A stretch of DNA of 33,577 nt from Coprothermobacterota bacterium. Its GTDB lineage: Bacteria; Caldisericota; JANLFM01. Location of the stretch: positions 1-33,577 of the forward strand of contig JAPLHV010000060.1 of NCBI GenBank assembly GCA_026389455.1, in the 5' to 3' direction. Positions 15,541 through 26,603 of the stretch are shown here, in pieces. The stretch's first letter is position 1, and the number at the start of each line of letters is the position of its first letter. Position numbers and translations under genes: made by a program. The notes beneath the pieces were generated by a model. It made no database searches, was not told the origin of the DNA, and saw only the letters and a program-made list of their open reading frames with translations.

Positions 15541-15575
15541 AGAAAATAATGACATATGAAGATGTGACCCCAAAG
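15541..15575 (+). repeat. 35-bp direct repeat, left copy (contains the XRE start codon)
   Basis: Matches 15851-15885 at 34 of 35 bases (T/G at the seventh position). It includes ATGACATATGAAGATGTGAC, so in both copies the same ATG and nine codons (MTYEDVTPK) are present. Confidence 0.85.
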
Positions 15576-15764
15576 GTTCCCAAAGGTTCCCTTAAAGTCT
15601 GGCGTGAATATAGAAAGTTCACCTTGGCAAGGCTGGCAAAGGCGTGCGGCGTGTCAATCCCGGCACTGTCCCAGATCGAAAACAGCAAGCGCACTCCCAG
15701 CGTTGATCTACTGGTTAAGCTCTCCAAGGCGCTCTGCTGTGACATGGAAGACCTGATCAGGTAA
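15549..15764 (+). CDS. XRE-family helix-turn-helix protein, truncated or hybrid N-terminus
   Basis: The frame gives 71 aa with a clear Cro/C1-type HTH: LKVWREYRKFTLARLAKACG, then VSIPALSQIENSKRTPSVDLLVKLSKAL (about residues 32-60). HTH proteins of this sort with a longer N-terminus are antitoxins of HigBA-like pairs. Here the first nine residues, MTYEDVTPK, come from the 35-bp direct repeat, and a 10-base tandem duplication (CCAAAGGTTC) follows, so the original N-terminus appears lost. No toxin gene lies beside it. It could be a working DNA-binding fragment or a decayed antitoxin. Confidence 0.6.
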   Translation: MTYEDVTPKVPKGSLKVWREYRKFTLARLAKACGVSIPALSQIENSKRTPSVDLLVKLSKALCCDMEDLIR

Positions 15765-15780
15765 AACAGGTTAAAGGGTT

Positions 15781-15845
15781 AAAGGGGACAGATTTATTTT
15801 TGAATAGAGGTTCCCTTGGTGTGAATAAATAAATCTGTCCCCTTT
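15781..15845. repeat. REP hairpin with GGGGACAGATTTATTT arms
   Basis: Perfect 19-bp arms AAAGGGGACAGATTTATTT (15781-15799) and their complement (15827-15845) around a 27-base loop. The right arm runs into TTTTT, so in RNA it could act as a terminator between the XRE gene and glyQ. Confidence 0.85.
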
Positions 15846-15850
15846 TTCAA

Positions 15851-15885
15851 AGAAAAGAATGACATATGAAGATGTGACCCCAAAG
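15851..15885 (+). repeat. 35-bp direct repeat, right copy
   Basis: Direct copy of 15541-15575. Its ATG opens a spurious frame into glyQ. With the left copy it brackets the XRE gene and the REP hairpin (310-base period). Confidence 0.85.
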
Positions 15886-15934
15886 TGTTTGACGCGGCAA
15901 CCCTTGCGGGGTAAGCTAAGGGGTCAAAAAAACG

Positions 15935-16792
15935 ATGTTCCTCCAGGATCTGATCTTAACTTTAGAACAGTATTGGGCGAGGCTGGGGTGCGTGATCGAG
16001 CAACCGTACGATATGGAAGTCGGGGCCGGCACGATGCATCCGGCCACCTTCTTTCGCGTGCTCGGCCCTCGCCCCTGGCGAACCGTCTACGTGCAACCCT
16101 CACGCCGCCCGGCTGACGGCCGTTTCGCCGAGAACCCCTACCGCCTCTTCCGCCACACTCAGTTGCAGGTGATCCTGAAACCTTCTCCGCCTGACGTGCA
16201 GGAGATCTATCTGGAATCCCTGCGGGCCATCGGCCTGGACTTACGCCAGCACGACATTCATTTCGAGGAGGACAACTGGGAGTCGCCTACCCTTGGCGCC
16301 TGGGGGACCGGTTGGCAAGTCACCCTGGACGGCCTGGAGATCACCCAGTTTACCTATTTCCAGCAGGCCGGCGGCTTCGATCTGAGGCCGATCGCCGCTG
16401 AGTTGACCTACGGCCTGGAGCGGCTGGCCATGTATCTTCAGGGGGTGGGCAACGTTTTCGACTTGGCCTGGAACGAGGAAACCCGGTATGGCGAGATCAG
16501 CCGCGACGCCGAGGTGGAGTCCTGCCGGTACGCCTTCCGAGTGGCCGAGACCTCCCGCCTCTGGCAGCTCTTCAGCCTCTACGAGGAGGAAGCCGGCAAT
16601 TGCCTGAAGGAGAAGCTGGTGCTGCCTTCTTATGAGTATGGCCTGAAGATGTCCCACACTTTCAACCTGCTTGATGCGCGGGGAGCGATCTCGGTCGCCC
16701 AGCGAATCGAGCTGATCGCCCGCATGCGCGAGGTGGTGCGGCAAAGCGCCCGCCTCTATCTGGAGAGAGAGAATGTCGGACCTGCTCTTTGA
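15935..16792 (+). CDS. glyQ: Glycyl-tRNA synthetase alpha subunit
   Basis: The 285-aa product is a textbook Gly[65 protein letters not shown] (class II motifs), [33 protein letters not shown], and [13 protein letters not shown]. It holds the glycine- and ATP-binding active site and pairs with GlyS. The ATG overlaps no other gene; AAGGGG lies 14 bases before it, a wide spacing. No T-box leader is visible upstream, where repeats occupy the space. It overlaps glyS by 20 bases. Confidence 0.97.
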   Translation: MFLQDLILTLEQYWARLGCVIEQPYDMEVGAGTMHPATFFRVLGPRPWRTVYVQPSRRPADGRFAENPYRLFRHTQLQVILKPSPPDVQEIYLESLRAIGLDLRQHDIHFEEDNWESPTLGAWGTGWQVTLDGLEITQFTYFQQAGGFDLRPIAAELTYGLERLAMYLQGVGNVFDLAWNEETRYGEISRDAEVESCRYAFRVAETSRLWQLFSLYEEEAGNCLKEKLVLPSYEYGLKMSHTFNLLDARGAISVAQRIELIARMREVVRQSARLYLERENVGPAL

Positions 16793-18809
16793 GCTAGGCG
16801 TTGAGGAGATTCCGGCCCGTTTCCTGGCTGCTGCCACAACGGAACTGGCCCAGCGCGGAGAAAAAGCGCTGGAGGATGCCGGCTTCCACTTCAGCGACCT
16901 CACCGCTTGGTCCACCCCGCGCCGTCTGACCCTCTTCGCCAAGGAGCTGTGTTTCGACGAGTCCCGCGCCTACACCCATAAGAAGGGGCCTTCCGAGAAA
17001 GTCGCCTTCACCGCCGAGGGGCAGCCTACCCCAGCCCTGCTCGGCTTCCTGCGCAAAGAGGGGGCCACCCTCCAGCAAGCGCAGCGCGAGGACGGTTACA
17101 TCTATATCAATAAAAAGAGCGAGAAAACACCGGCCCAGCTTTTGGCCGAACTGCTTCCTTCGGTGATGACCGGCATCCCCTTCCCCAAGCTGATGCGCTG
17201 GGGGGAAGGCGATCTCCTCTATGTCCGGCCTGTCAGATGGGCGCTTTGCCTGTATGGAGAAGAGCTTATCCCCTTCAGCTTGCTGGGAGTCGAGACCGGC
17301 GTCATCAGCCAGGGTCATCGCTTCTTCGGCGGCCAGGTAACGATCGGGCATCCCGCGGAATACGCCGGGAAGCTGGAGGAGGCCTTCGTCCTGGTTGACC
17401 CGGCCGTACGCCGCACACGCTTGGAGCAAGAGAGCGCTCGATTGGCGGCCGAAGTGGGAGGTTCCCCCTACTGGGCGGAAGGATTGGCGGAAGAGCTGGT
17501 CCACCTGCTGGAGTACCCCACTGCTTTCCGCGGCCGCTTCGACTCCGGTTTCTTGGACTTGCCCCCCGAGGTGTTGACCACCGTCATGCGCCACCACCAA
17601 AAGCAAGTGCCGATACGCGACGAAGAGGGGCGCTTGTTGCCCTACTTCCTCTGTTTCCGCGACGGCCCTCCGTTCGGTGAGGAGATCGTTGTGCGGGGCA
17701 ACGAGCAGGCGCTTCAAGGCCGCCTGGAGGACGCTCGCCTCTTCTTCCGCCTGGACCAGGCCAAGCCATTGGCGGATCGAGTGGCTGATCTTAGTGGGAT
17801 CAAGTTCCACGAGAAGCTGGGCTCGATGGCTCAGAAGGCGAAACGCTTGGAGTTCCTGGCCGGCCGATTAGCGGCGCGCTTGCAGCTTCCCCCCGAGGAG
17901 CAGCGGCGGGCCAAGCGAGCGGCTCTCCTGGCAAAAGCTGACCTGACCACGGCCATGGTCGGCGAGTTGCCCGAGCTGCAAGGGATCATGGGGCGGGAAT
18001 ACGCAAGACTTGCCGGCGAGGAAGCGAACGTCTTCCAGGGAATCGCTGAGCACTATCAACCCCGCTCCTTGGGGGATGAGTTGCCCGCCACCTGGGCCGG
18101 TATCCTGGCCGGACTGGCTGACCGCTTGGACACCCTGGCCGCTTTCTTCGCTCTGAACATGGAGCCGAGCGGCTCGGCCGACCCCTTCGCCTTGCGTCGC
18201 GCCGCCCAGGGACTGTTGGCTATCCTGGTAGAGAAAGAGCTGCCTCTCTCCTTGGAAGAACTGGTCACGATGGGCGCCGAGGCCGTCTCCAAGCTGGCTC
18301 CTCTCTCCGCAGAGGGCAAGTCGCGGTTGCTAAGCTTCCTCACCGGCCGCCTGCGTTTTCTACTGGAGGAGCGCGGCGCCAGTTTCGAGGTGATCAGTTG
18401 CGCCATCGGGGCCAGCCCTCTCCTCCCGGCACAAGCCGCCACGAAAGCCGAACTGGTCCGCGCTCAGTTGGGCATGGAGGAGTTGATCGCTCTGGCTCTT
18501 TCCGCTAAAAGGATCAAGAATATCGGGAAGAGCGCCGGACCTTTCCGCCGGCACATCGTCGAACTGGGGATGGAGGAGGCGGAGGCTGCTCTGTACAGCG
18601 CGCTGCGTTGGGCTCAACGCGAGGACCGCAGCACCCCCCAAGCCTCTCTCGCCGTGCTCCTGGCGCTTACCCCACAGGTTAGCCAGTTCTTCGACCGGGT
18701 GTTGGTCATAGCCGAGGAGAAGGTGCGCCGGGAGAGCCGCCTCAGCCTGCTGGCCGAGCTAGGCGACCTCTACGGCGCCTTCGGCGACTTCTCGGCCCTA
18801 CCTTATTGA
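16773..18809 (+). CDS. glyS: Glycyl-tRNA synthetase beta subunit
   Basis: The 678-aa product begins [18 protein letters not shown], the family signature, continues with [26 protein letters not shown]-like segment [31 protein letters not shown], and [19 protein letters not shown], and has the HD-like region [20 protein letters not shown] with [27 protein letters not shown]. The C-terminal third is the anticodon-binding helical domain. It supplies tRNA recognition for the heterotetrameric enzyme. The start overlaps glyQ by 20 bases. Length is normal. Confidence 0.96.
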   Translation: MSDLLFELGVEEIPARFLAAATTELAQRGEKALEDAGFHFSDLTAWSTPRRLTLFAKELCFDESRAYTHKKGPSEKVAFTAEGQPTPALLGFLRKEGATLQQAQREDGYIYINKKSEKTPAQLLAELLPSVMTGIPFPKLMRWGEGDLLYVRPVRWALCLYGEELIPFSLLGVETGVISQGHRFFGGQVTIGHPAEYAGKLEEAFVLVDPAVRRTRLEQESARLAAEVGGSPYWAEGLAEELVHLLEYPTAFRGRFDSGFLDLPPEVLTTVMRHHQKQVPIRDEEGRLLPYFLCFRDGPPFGEEIVVRGNEQALQGRLEDARLFFRLDQAKPLADRVADLSGIKFHEKLGSMAQKAKRLEFLAGRLAARLQLPPEEQRRAKRAALLAKADLTTAMVGELPELQGIMGREYARLAGEEANVFQGIAEHYQPRSLGDELPATWAGILAGLADRLDTLAAFFALNMEPSGSADPFALRRAAQGLLAILVEKELPLSLEELVTMGAEAVSKLAPLSAEGKSRLLSFLTGRLRFLLEERGASFEVISCAIGASPLLPAQAATKAELVRAQLGMEELIALALSAKRIKNIGKSAGPFRRHIVELGMEEAEAALYSALRWAQREDRSTPQASLAVLLALTPQVSQFFDRVLVIAEEKVRRESRLSLLAELGDLYGAFGDFSALPY

Positions 18810-18832
18810 GGGTGGCATGAAAGAAACCTCTC

Positions 18833-18860
18833 CCTGGGGCCGCCGCGCCCCAGTGCGGCA
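18833..18860 (-). repeat. 'GCCGCACTGGGGCGC' box between glyS and ppdK
   Basis: On the reverse strand it reads TGCCGCACTGGGGCGCGGCG followed by GCCCCAGG, a variant of the box at 2744, 3717, 3801 and 22829. It lies in the 85-base glyS-ppdK gap. Confidence 0.7.
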
Positions 18861-18894
18861 TCAGAAGACCAATCAACAGTATGGAGGATCATTG

Positions 18895-21615
<2,721 letters not shown>

Positions 21616-21654
21616 GGGGGGTTCTTCTCCCCGAAAGAAGAGGTTCTAGCCCCA

Positions 21655-22698
21655 ATGCGGGTGAGAGAGCAGTTGGAGGAGTTGGAGAGTCAAACCCTCT
21701 CCCCCTTCGCCTCTTTCGCCCGCAGCAGCCGGGGTCGAGAAAGGACCGAGGAGGAATGCCCGGTTCGCACCGCCTACCAGCGTGACCGCGACCGGATCAT
21801 CCACTGCAAGGCCTTCCGCCGCCTGAAAGGGAAGACCCAGGTTTATCCCAACCCCACCGGGGACCACTACCGCACCCGCTTGACCCACACCCTGGAGGTC
21901 TCCCAGATCGCCCGCACCCTGGCCTGCGGCCTTCGCCTGAACGAGAATCTGGCCGAGGCTATCGCCCTGGGTCACGATTTGGGTCATACTCCCTTCGGCC
22001 ATGCTGGCGCCTTCGCCTTGGATGAGGCGATCCGTCAAGTCCTTCCGGAGCGCCACTTCCTCCACCAGGAACAGAGCCTGCGCGTGGTCGATCTGTTGGA
22101 AGGACTCCTTCAAGCCGACGGCAGTGAGCAGGTCGGGCTGAACCTGACTTGGGAAGTGCGTGACGGCATCCTCTACCACTCCAAGGGGGAGGATGATCTC
22201 GATCTGGCCGGCCCTTCCACCTTGGAAGGGCGTCTGGTCCGCCTCGCCGACCGCCTGGCCTGCCTTTCGCACGACACCGACGACGCGCTCCGGGCCGGTA
22301 CCCTGCAACCGGAAGATCTCCCCGATCGCCGGCTCTTCGGCTTCGGCGCCTCGCAATTGATCGATGTGGTGGTCCAAGACGTGATCGAGCGCAGCCGCGA
22401 CCAGGGTGACATCCTCCTGGGAGAGGAGCTGACCGCCAAGCTGGACGCCCTCAATGACTTCCTCTTCCGCCAGGTCTACCGCGACCCCATCGCCAAACGG
22501 GAGGAAAACCGAGCTGGCCGGATGGTGCAGCTCCTCTTCCGCTCCTACCTGGAGAATCCAGAACTGCTGGGCTTGGATCCATCCGAGGACTTGCCCACTC
22601 GCGAGCAGGCGGCGACAGACTACGTCGCCGGGATGACCGATCGCTTCGCCGCGCAGGCCTTCTCCGACCTCTTCTTGCCGGAACCGTGGGAGGGCTGA
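21655..22698 (+). CDS. dgt: dGTPase-like HD-domain triphosphohydrolase
   Basis: The 347-aa product has an RTAYQRDRDRIIHCKAFRRLKGKTQVY N-terminal segment and the HD metal site: RLTHTLEVSQIARTLA (first His), then ALGHDLGHTPFGHAGAFALD with the HD pair near residues 107-108, and later LADRLACLSHDTDDA. Family knowledge: hydrolysis of dGTP (or dNTPs) to the nucleoside and triphosphate. The usual GHAGE is GHAGA here, so one conserved Glu is missing; effect unknown. It follows ppdK by 39 bases; a dgt gene before dnaG-rpoD is a common arrangement. Confidence 0.92.
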   Translation: MRVREQLEELESQTLSPFASFARSSRGRERTEEECPVRTAYQRDRDRIIHCKAFRRLKGKTQVYPNPTGDHYRTRLTHTLEVSQIARTLACGLRLNENLAEAIALGHDLGHTPFGHAGAFALDEAIRQVLPERHFLHQEQSLRVVDLLEGLLQADGSEQVGLNLTWEVRDGILYHSKGEDDLDLAGPSTLEGRLVRLADRLACLSHDTDDALRAGTLQPEDLPDRRLFGFGASQLIDVVVQDVIERSRDQGDILLGEELTAKLDALNDFLFRQVYRDPIAKREENRAGRMVQLLFRSYLENPELLGLDPSEDLPTREQAATDYVAGMTDRFAAQAFSDLFLPEPWEG

Positions 22699-22722
22699 AG
22701 GGGGAATAATTGGGACATAATA

Positions 22723-22825
22723 GTTCCTTCTCATTTCAAGTGGGCGCCCTGCCAGCCTGCGTCAGCATGTCTCGCCCAGCTTCCCTGTGATCAAGTCGAT
22801 AATGGTCTTAAAGAGTCTTGTCGGC
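22723..22825 (+). repeat. ~103-bp dispersed repeat, copy 2
   Basis: Matches 2869-2993 in opposite orientation (lacking about 22 bases of the internal inverted pair), from GTTCCTTCTCATTTCAAGTG to GAGTCTTGTCGGC. It lies just behind dgt and is preceded by a GGGACATAAT half-repeat (22711-22720) and followed by a partial GCGCCGCGG box (22829-22848). No gene is seen between 22699 and 23009. Confidence 0.8.
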
Positions 22826-22866
22826 CCTGGAGCGCCGCGGTCCCAGGGATAGCGCCGGTCCCAGCG

Positions 22867-22903
22867 CCTAATGGGGACAGATTTGAAATCTGTCCCCATT
22901 AGG
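22867..22903. repeat. 37-bp palindrome with GGGGACAGATTT arms
   Basis: Perfect 18-bp arms (22867-22884 and 22886-22903) around a central G; core GGGGACAGATTT. The copy at 31992-32032 has 20-bp arms. One reading frame gives the peptide MGTDFKSVP, often seen in spurious protein entries. Confidence 0.9.
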
Positions 22904-22974
22904 AGTGCCGGAACCTTGGGAGGGCTGAAGGGGAACAGCTGTTCATCGTAACCTCTTATCATGAATTGTTTTCA

Positions 22975-23003
22975 TTGCTAATGAAGTCATTTGGCTGTAT
23001 TAT
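22975..23003 (+). promoter_or_regulatory. Sigma70 promoter placed for leaderless ATPase mRNA
   Basis: TTGCTA (22975-22980), spacer of exactly 17 bases, TATTAT (22998-23003). The -10 ends six bases before the ATG at 23010, so transcription should begin at or next to the start codon. No ribosome binding site is present. Confidence 0.6.
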
Positions 23004-23009
23004 TTCACT

Positions 23010-24335
23010 ATGAATGAAAACAACTGGCAAACCAAGTGGTCCAAGGAACAGATCAAGGCCATGCTCTTAGAGCAGTCCCAGGCATTTTGGAAACGGGATA
23101 CCGGCGTGGTTCGAGAGAAACTCCAGCAACTGCTGAAAGCGGCCGCATTGCCCCACGCGGTGATCATTTCCGGTCTGCGCCGAGTTGGAAAGTCAACCTT
23201 GTTGGCACAGATCGCCCATCATCTGGGAGAGAAGTCCTTTTACTACCTTAACTTTGAAGATGAGCGTTTCCTTGGTTTCCAGGCTGACGACGCGAATTCC
23301 CTTTTTCAGGCGCTGGTAGAAATATTCGGGGAGAAAACTGTCTTCATGATCGATGAAATCCAGAACGTCGTCGGCTGGGAACACTTCGTCCGCCGCTTTA
23401 TGGACATGGGGTTCAAGTTCTACATCACCGGCTCCAACGCCTCGTTGCTCAGCGATGAATTGGGAAGCCGATTGACTGGGCGTTACTTGCCCGTCGAGTT
23501 GCTGCCGTTTTCCTTTAACGAGTTTCTCACGTTCAAGGGATATGAGGCGCCCGATCTCAATCGCTTGACCACGGCTGATCAATCACTCCTGCAGCGCCGA
23601 TTGGACGAATACCTCGTGCAGGGCGGCATTCCCGAACCGGTCAAGTATCCCGATCTTCCGTTGCACCGAGTGCTCTACGACGACATTTTGTACCGTGACA
23701 TTGCTGCGCGCCATCACATCGAGGATCTACGGACGTTGAAAGAACTGGCCTTCTGCCTGATCAGCAACCCGGGGGGCAAGATCTCTTTCAATAAACTAAA
23801 AAGACAACTTATGCTGGGCAGCGTCAACACAGTGAAGAACTATATCGCTTACTTGGAAGCCGGTTGGCTGCTATTTGCCATCAACGTCTATGATTACTCC
23901 GTAAAGCGGCAGCAGATTGCTCCGAAAAAGATCTACGCCATAGACACAGGTCTGGTCCGCACCGTGGGATTTGCTTTCTCCCCCAATCGCGGCAGATTGC
24001 TAGAGAATCTTGTTTTCCTTGCCTTGCGGCGCCAGGGACGGGATATCTACTATCTTACCCTTAAAAACGGCTATGAGGTAGATTTTTATCTACCCCAGGC
24101 GGGTCTGTTGATCCAGGTCGCTCAAAATTTGCATCAGGAGCAGACAAGGGAAAGGGAAATCAGGGCGTTGACGACAGCCATGTCGTCCTTGAACTTGCAG
24201 GAGGGGTTGATTCTAACAGAAAATGGAGAAGATTCCCTTCAGTCAGGCAATATGACCATTCATGTACAACCAATAGCCTCGTGGCTGCTAAAGGAAATTG
24301 GGGTGAACCAAAAAGGGGACAGATTTATTTATTGA
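23010..24335 (+). CDS. AAA ATPase with C-terminal DUF4143 domain
   Basis: The 441-aa product has Walker A GLRRVGKST (residues 55-63), Walker B VFMIDEIQNVVGWE, sensor GSNASLLSDELGSRLTGRY, and the spacer LLPFSFNEFL typical of the AAA_14/DUF4143 family. The C-terminal domain has LENLVFLALRRQGRDIYYL and YEVDFYLPQAGLLIQVAQN, a nuclease-fold-like pattern. Function in this family is uncertain; members are often mobile or accessory. It interrupts the usual dgt-dnaG order and has AT-richer codon use than its neighbours, which suggests transfer. Its last residues, KGDRFIY, and its stop are encoded by a REP arm (24315-24335). It appears leaderless. Confidence 0.88.
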   Translation: MNENNWQTKWSKEQIKAMLLEQSQAFWKRDTGVVREKLQQLLKAAALPHAVIISGLRRVGKSTLLAQIAHHLGEKSFYYLNFEDERFLGFQADDANSLFQALVEIFGEKTVFMIDEIQNVVGWEHFVRRFMDMGFKFYITGSNASLLSDELGSRLTGRYLPVELLPFSFNEFLTFKGYEAPDLNRLTTADQSLLQRRLDEYLVQGGIPEPVKYPDLPLHRVLYDDILYRDIAARHHIEDLRTLKELAFCLISNPGGKISFNKLKRQLMLGSVNTVKNYIAYLEAGWLLFAINVYDYSVKRQQIAPKKIYAIDTGLVRTVGFAFSPNRGRLLENLVFLALRRQGRDIYYLTLKNGYEVDFYLPQAGLLIQVAQNLHQEQTREREIRALTTAMSSLNLQEGLILTENGEDSLQSGNMTIHVQPIASWLLKEIGVNQKGDRFIY

Positions 24336-24660
24336 GAACAAGCAAGCCGTTTTCCTCGCGGATCCCGCCGGCTGCCGATGGTTCAGCTATGGTGTAAAGA
24401 TCGGCAACCGTAAAGGAGAATGGCTGGATGATAATTCCTGCACCCTTGCCTTGCCGACAGCGCGAAAAAACAAGCGGAGAGCTATGCAGCTTGGAAATAA
24501 GAAACCATTGTGGCGGGAGAATGGGAGCTGATCCGACTATCGCTCCAACGGGGACAGTTGACTGGCAGCCTGTCAATGAACGCCATAATGGAGCTCCCAC
24601 TTTGTGGAGGAAATCGAAAAGAAAACCGAAAGACGGGTGTGGGAAAATAAATCTGTCCCC
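24315..24660. mobile_element. 346-bp MITE-like element with 16-bp terminal inverted repeats
   Basis: The left end is GGGGACAGATTTATTT (24315-24330); the right end is its exact complement AAATAAATCTGTCCCC (24645-24660). The interior has no convincing gene; a 92-codon reverse frame (24600-24325) ends inside the left terminus and is unrecognised. No target-site duplication is apparent. The element fills the gap between the ATPase and dnaG. A REP pair that drifted apart or an IS-derived remnant are alternatives. Confidence 0.55.
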
Positions 24661-24711
24661 TCATTCTTGCGGCTGTCTCCTCCATCAAAATTCCTGTATC
24701 CTTCCCATGGG

Positions 24712-26559
24712 ATGGATGATTTTCTACAAAAGCTGAAGACTCAAGTCGACATTCTGGAATTGGTCTCGGGCTACGTTCCCTTGCGGCGCACGGGAAAGAA
24801 CTACGTTGGGTTGTGCCCCTTCCACCAGGAGAAGACCCCCTCCTTCACCGTCTCGCCGGAGAACAACATCTTTTATTGTTTTGGTTGTCAGGCCGGCGGC
24901 GATGCCTTGACCTTCCTGATGAAGGTAGAGAGTATCACCTTCCCGGAGTCGGTGGCCCTCTTGGCCGAGAAGCTGGGGTTGCCTCTGCCCGAACGACTGG
25001 GAGGCGGTGAGCGCAAGGAACGGAAGGAGTTCTTCTGGACGCTCTACGAGGAGGCCACAGCCTTCTACGAGCGGATGCTGGAGGCGCCGGAGGGCAAGGC
25101 TGCACGCGATTATCTCGCCCGGCGCGGCGTAGACGCCCTCACTTGGCGCCGTTTCCGCCTCGGTTTCGCCCCGGAGGGGAATCGCCTGGCGACCCAGTTG
25201 TCGGCCCAAGCCCCTCTCCCCCAGTTGGTTCAGTTGAGCTTGGCCAGCGAGCGAGGAGGTGGCAGCGACCTCTTCCGCAACCGCCTGATCTTCCCGATCA
25301 TGGACCTTCGTGGGCGGCCGATCGCCTTCGGGGGACGGGCTCTAGACGAGCAAAACCAACCGAAGTACCTGAACTCGGGAGCGACCCCCCTCTTCGAGAA
25401 AGGCCAGTCCCTCTACGCGCTGCACTTGGCCCGGCGAACGGCAGCCGAGCGGCGCGCGCTGGTAGTGGTGGAAGGGTACATGGATGCCATCTCGGCACAC
25501 CAGCACGGCTTCACCAACACCGTCGCCTCCCTCGGCACCTCCCTTACCGCGGATCAGGCCCACCTGCTCAGCCGCTTCACCCAGCGGATCTACCTGGCCT
25601 ACGATATCGACGCGGCCGGGATCAATGCTACCCTGCGCGCACTCGACCTGCTCCGCCCGCAGGGAATCGAGGTGCGAGTACCCTCGATGGCCGGCTACAA
25701 GGATCCGGACAGCCTGCTCCGGGCACAGGGGGCAGAGGCGTTCTCGCGCGCTCTGATCGACTATTTGCCCGGGGAGGAATTCATCTACCGCCAGATTGCC
25801 CAGCGACACAACTGGCAGGTAGAGGAAGAGAAAGCGCGCGCCATCCGAGAAATCCTGGCCCAGTTGGTAGCCCGCTTGCCTTCCGCTTTAGAGAAAGAGA
25901 AGTTCCTGAAGCGGCTGGCCTTGGAGTCGGGTTGGGGGGAGGAAGTCCTGGTCAACGAACTGAATCGCCTCAGCGCGACGACCCCCACTCGGGGAGGCCG
26001 GCGCCGTGGGGCAGTTTCCCTGGAGGATCTGCGGCGCGCCGAGCGTACATTGCCGGTGCTGGAGGTGCGCCTGCTGCATCTGATCCTGCAACAGCCGACC
26101 TTGTTAGCCGAAAGCGGTCTCGACAGCCTGCGACAAGATGACAGCCTGCGGGAGGACAGCCTGCCAAGCGAGCTTGAGGCGCTGGGGTCGCTGAAGGCGC
26201 CTTTGGAAGATTTCCAGAACCCTATTTGCCGCAGCCTGCTGGCTGCTTGCCAGGAAGCCTTCCAGGGTGGAAGCTGGCCTCCGACCTTCTCTCCGGAGGA
26301 TCCTGCCGCCCCCCTTGCAGCCCGCCTCTTGATCGAACCGCTGAATGTTCCGGACATACACCTGGAAGCCCGCCTATGCCTGGAACGATTAAGCCTGGAG
26401 AAGATTTCCCGCCAACTCCATCGTCTAAAAGAGGAAATCTCCATCTTGGAGAAATCCGGCCCTAGCGAGCCTCTGCTCCTCAAACTACAGCAATACCAAG
26501 CCCTCTGCCGATTGAAAGAGAAAGGGGCGCCAACGATGGATGGAAGAAAGAGGGCTTGA
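24712..26559 (+). CDS. dnaG: DNA primase
   Basis: The start is ATG 24712 (MDDFLQKLKTQVDILELVSG); a longer in-frame opening reads through the repeat end. The 615-aa product has the CHC2 zinc finger (C35, H38, C56, C59 in LCPFHQEKTPSF and FYCFGCQAGG), the catalytic core (FRNRLIFPIMDLRGRPIAFGGRALD), and the Toprim motifs VVVEGYMDAI and YDIDAAG. A C-terminal helicase-interaction region follows. It makes RNA primers at the replication fork. Clear ribosome sites are absent before the start. It precedes rpoD by 44 bases, the classic macromolecular-synthesis order. Confidence 0.95.
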   Translation: MDDFLQKLKTQVDILELVSGYVPLRRTGKNYVGLCPFHQEKTPSFTVSPENNIFYCFGCQAGGDALTFLMKVESITFPESVALLAEKLGLPLPERLGGGERKERKEFFWTLYEEATAFYERMLEAPEGKAARDYLARRGVDALTWRRFRLGFAPEGNRLATQLSAQAPLPQLVQLSLASERGGGSDLFRNRLIFPIMDLRGRPIAFGGRALDEQNQPKYLNSGATPLFEKGQSLYALHLARRTAAERRALVVVEGYMDAISAHQHGFTNTVASLGTSLTADQAHLLSRFTQRIYLAYDIDAAGINATLRALDLLRPQGIEVRVPSMAGYKDPDSLLRAQGAEAFSRALIDYLPGEEFIYRQIAQRHNWQVEEEKARAIREILAQLVARLPSALEKEKFLKRLALESGWGEEVLVNELNRLSATTPTRGGRRRGAVSLEDLRRAERTLPVLEVRLLHLILQQPTLLAESGLDSLRQDDSLREDSLPSELEALGSLKAPLEDFQNPICRSLLAACQEAFQGGSWPPTFSPEDPAAPLAARLLIEPLNVPDIHLEARLCLERLSLEKISRQLHRLKEEISILEKSGPSEPLLLKLQQYQALCRLKEKGAPTMDGRKRA

Positions 26560-26595
26560 CATCGGTTAAATAATGCGAGATAGGCAACCTATCAT
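26556..26595 (+). promoter_or_regulatory. Possible rpoD promoter with overlapping inverted repeat
   Basis: A consensus TTGACA (26556-26561) overlaps the dnaG stop codon. Seventeen bases later lies GATAGG, a poor -10, which is half of the inverted repeat GATAGG-CAA-CCTATC (26579-26593). The overlap of a dyad with the -10 is what an operator would look like; this is inference. Confidence 0.35.
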
Positions 26596-26603
26596 CTCTA
26601 GGA

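Noticed and set aside
15765-15934. T-box or other riboswitch ahead of glyQ
   Set aside because: No T-box sequence or specifier-loop-like structure is visible; the space is taken by REP arms and a direct repeat.
18817-18894. Upstream start for ppdK
   Set aside because: The extra residues translate a dispersed repeat box, and GGAGG plus the family N-terminus support 18895.
24325-24600. Reverse 91-codon frame inside the MITE-like element
   Set aside because: No recognisable family or ribosome site; its end is the repeat terminus itself. A decayed gene cannot be excluded.
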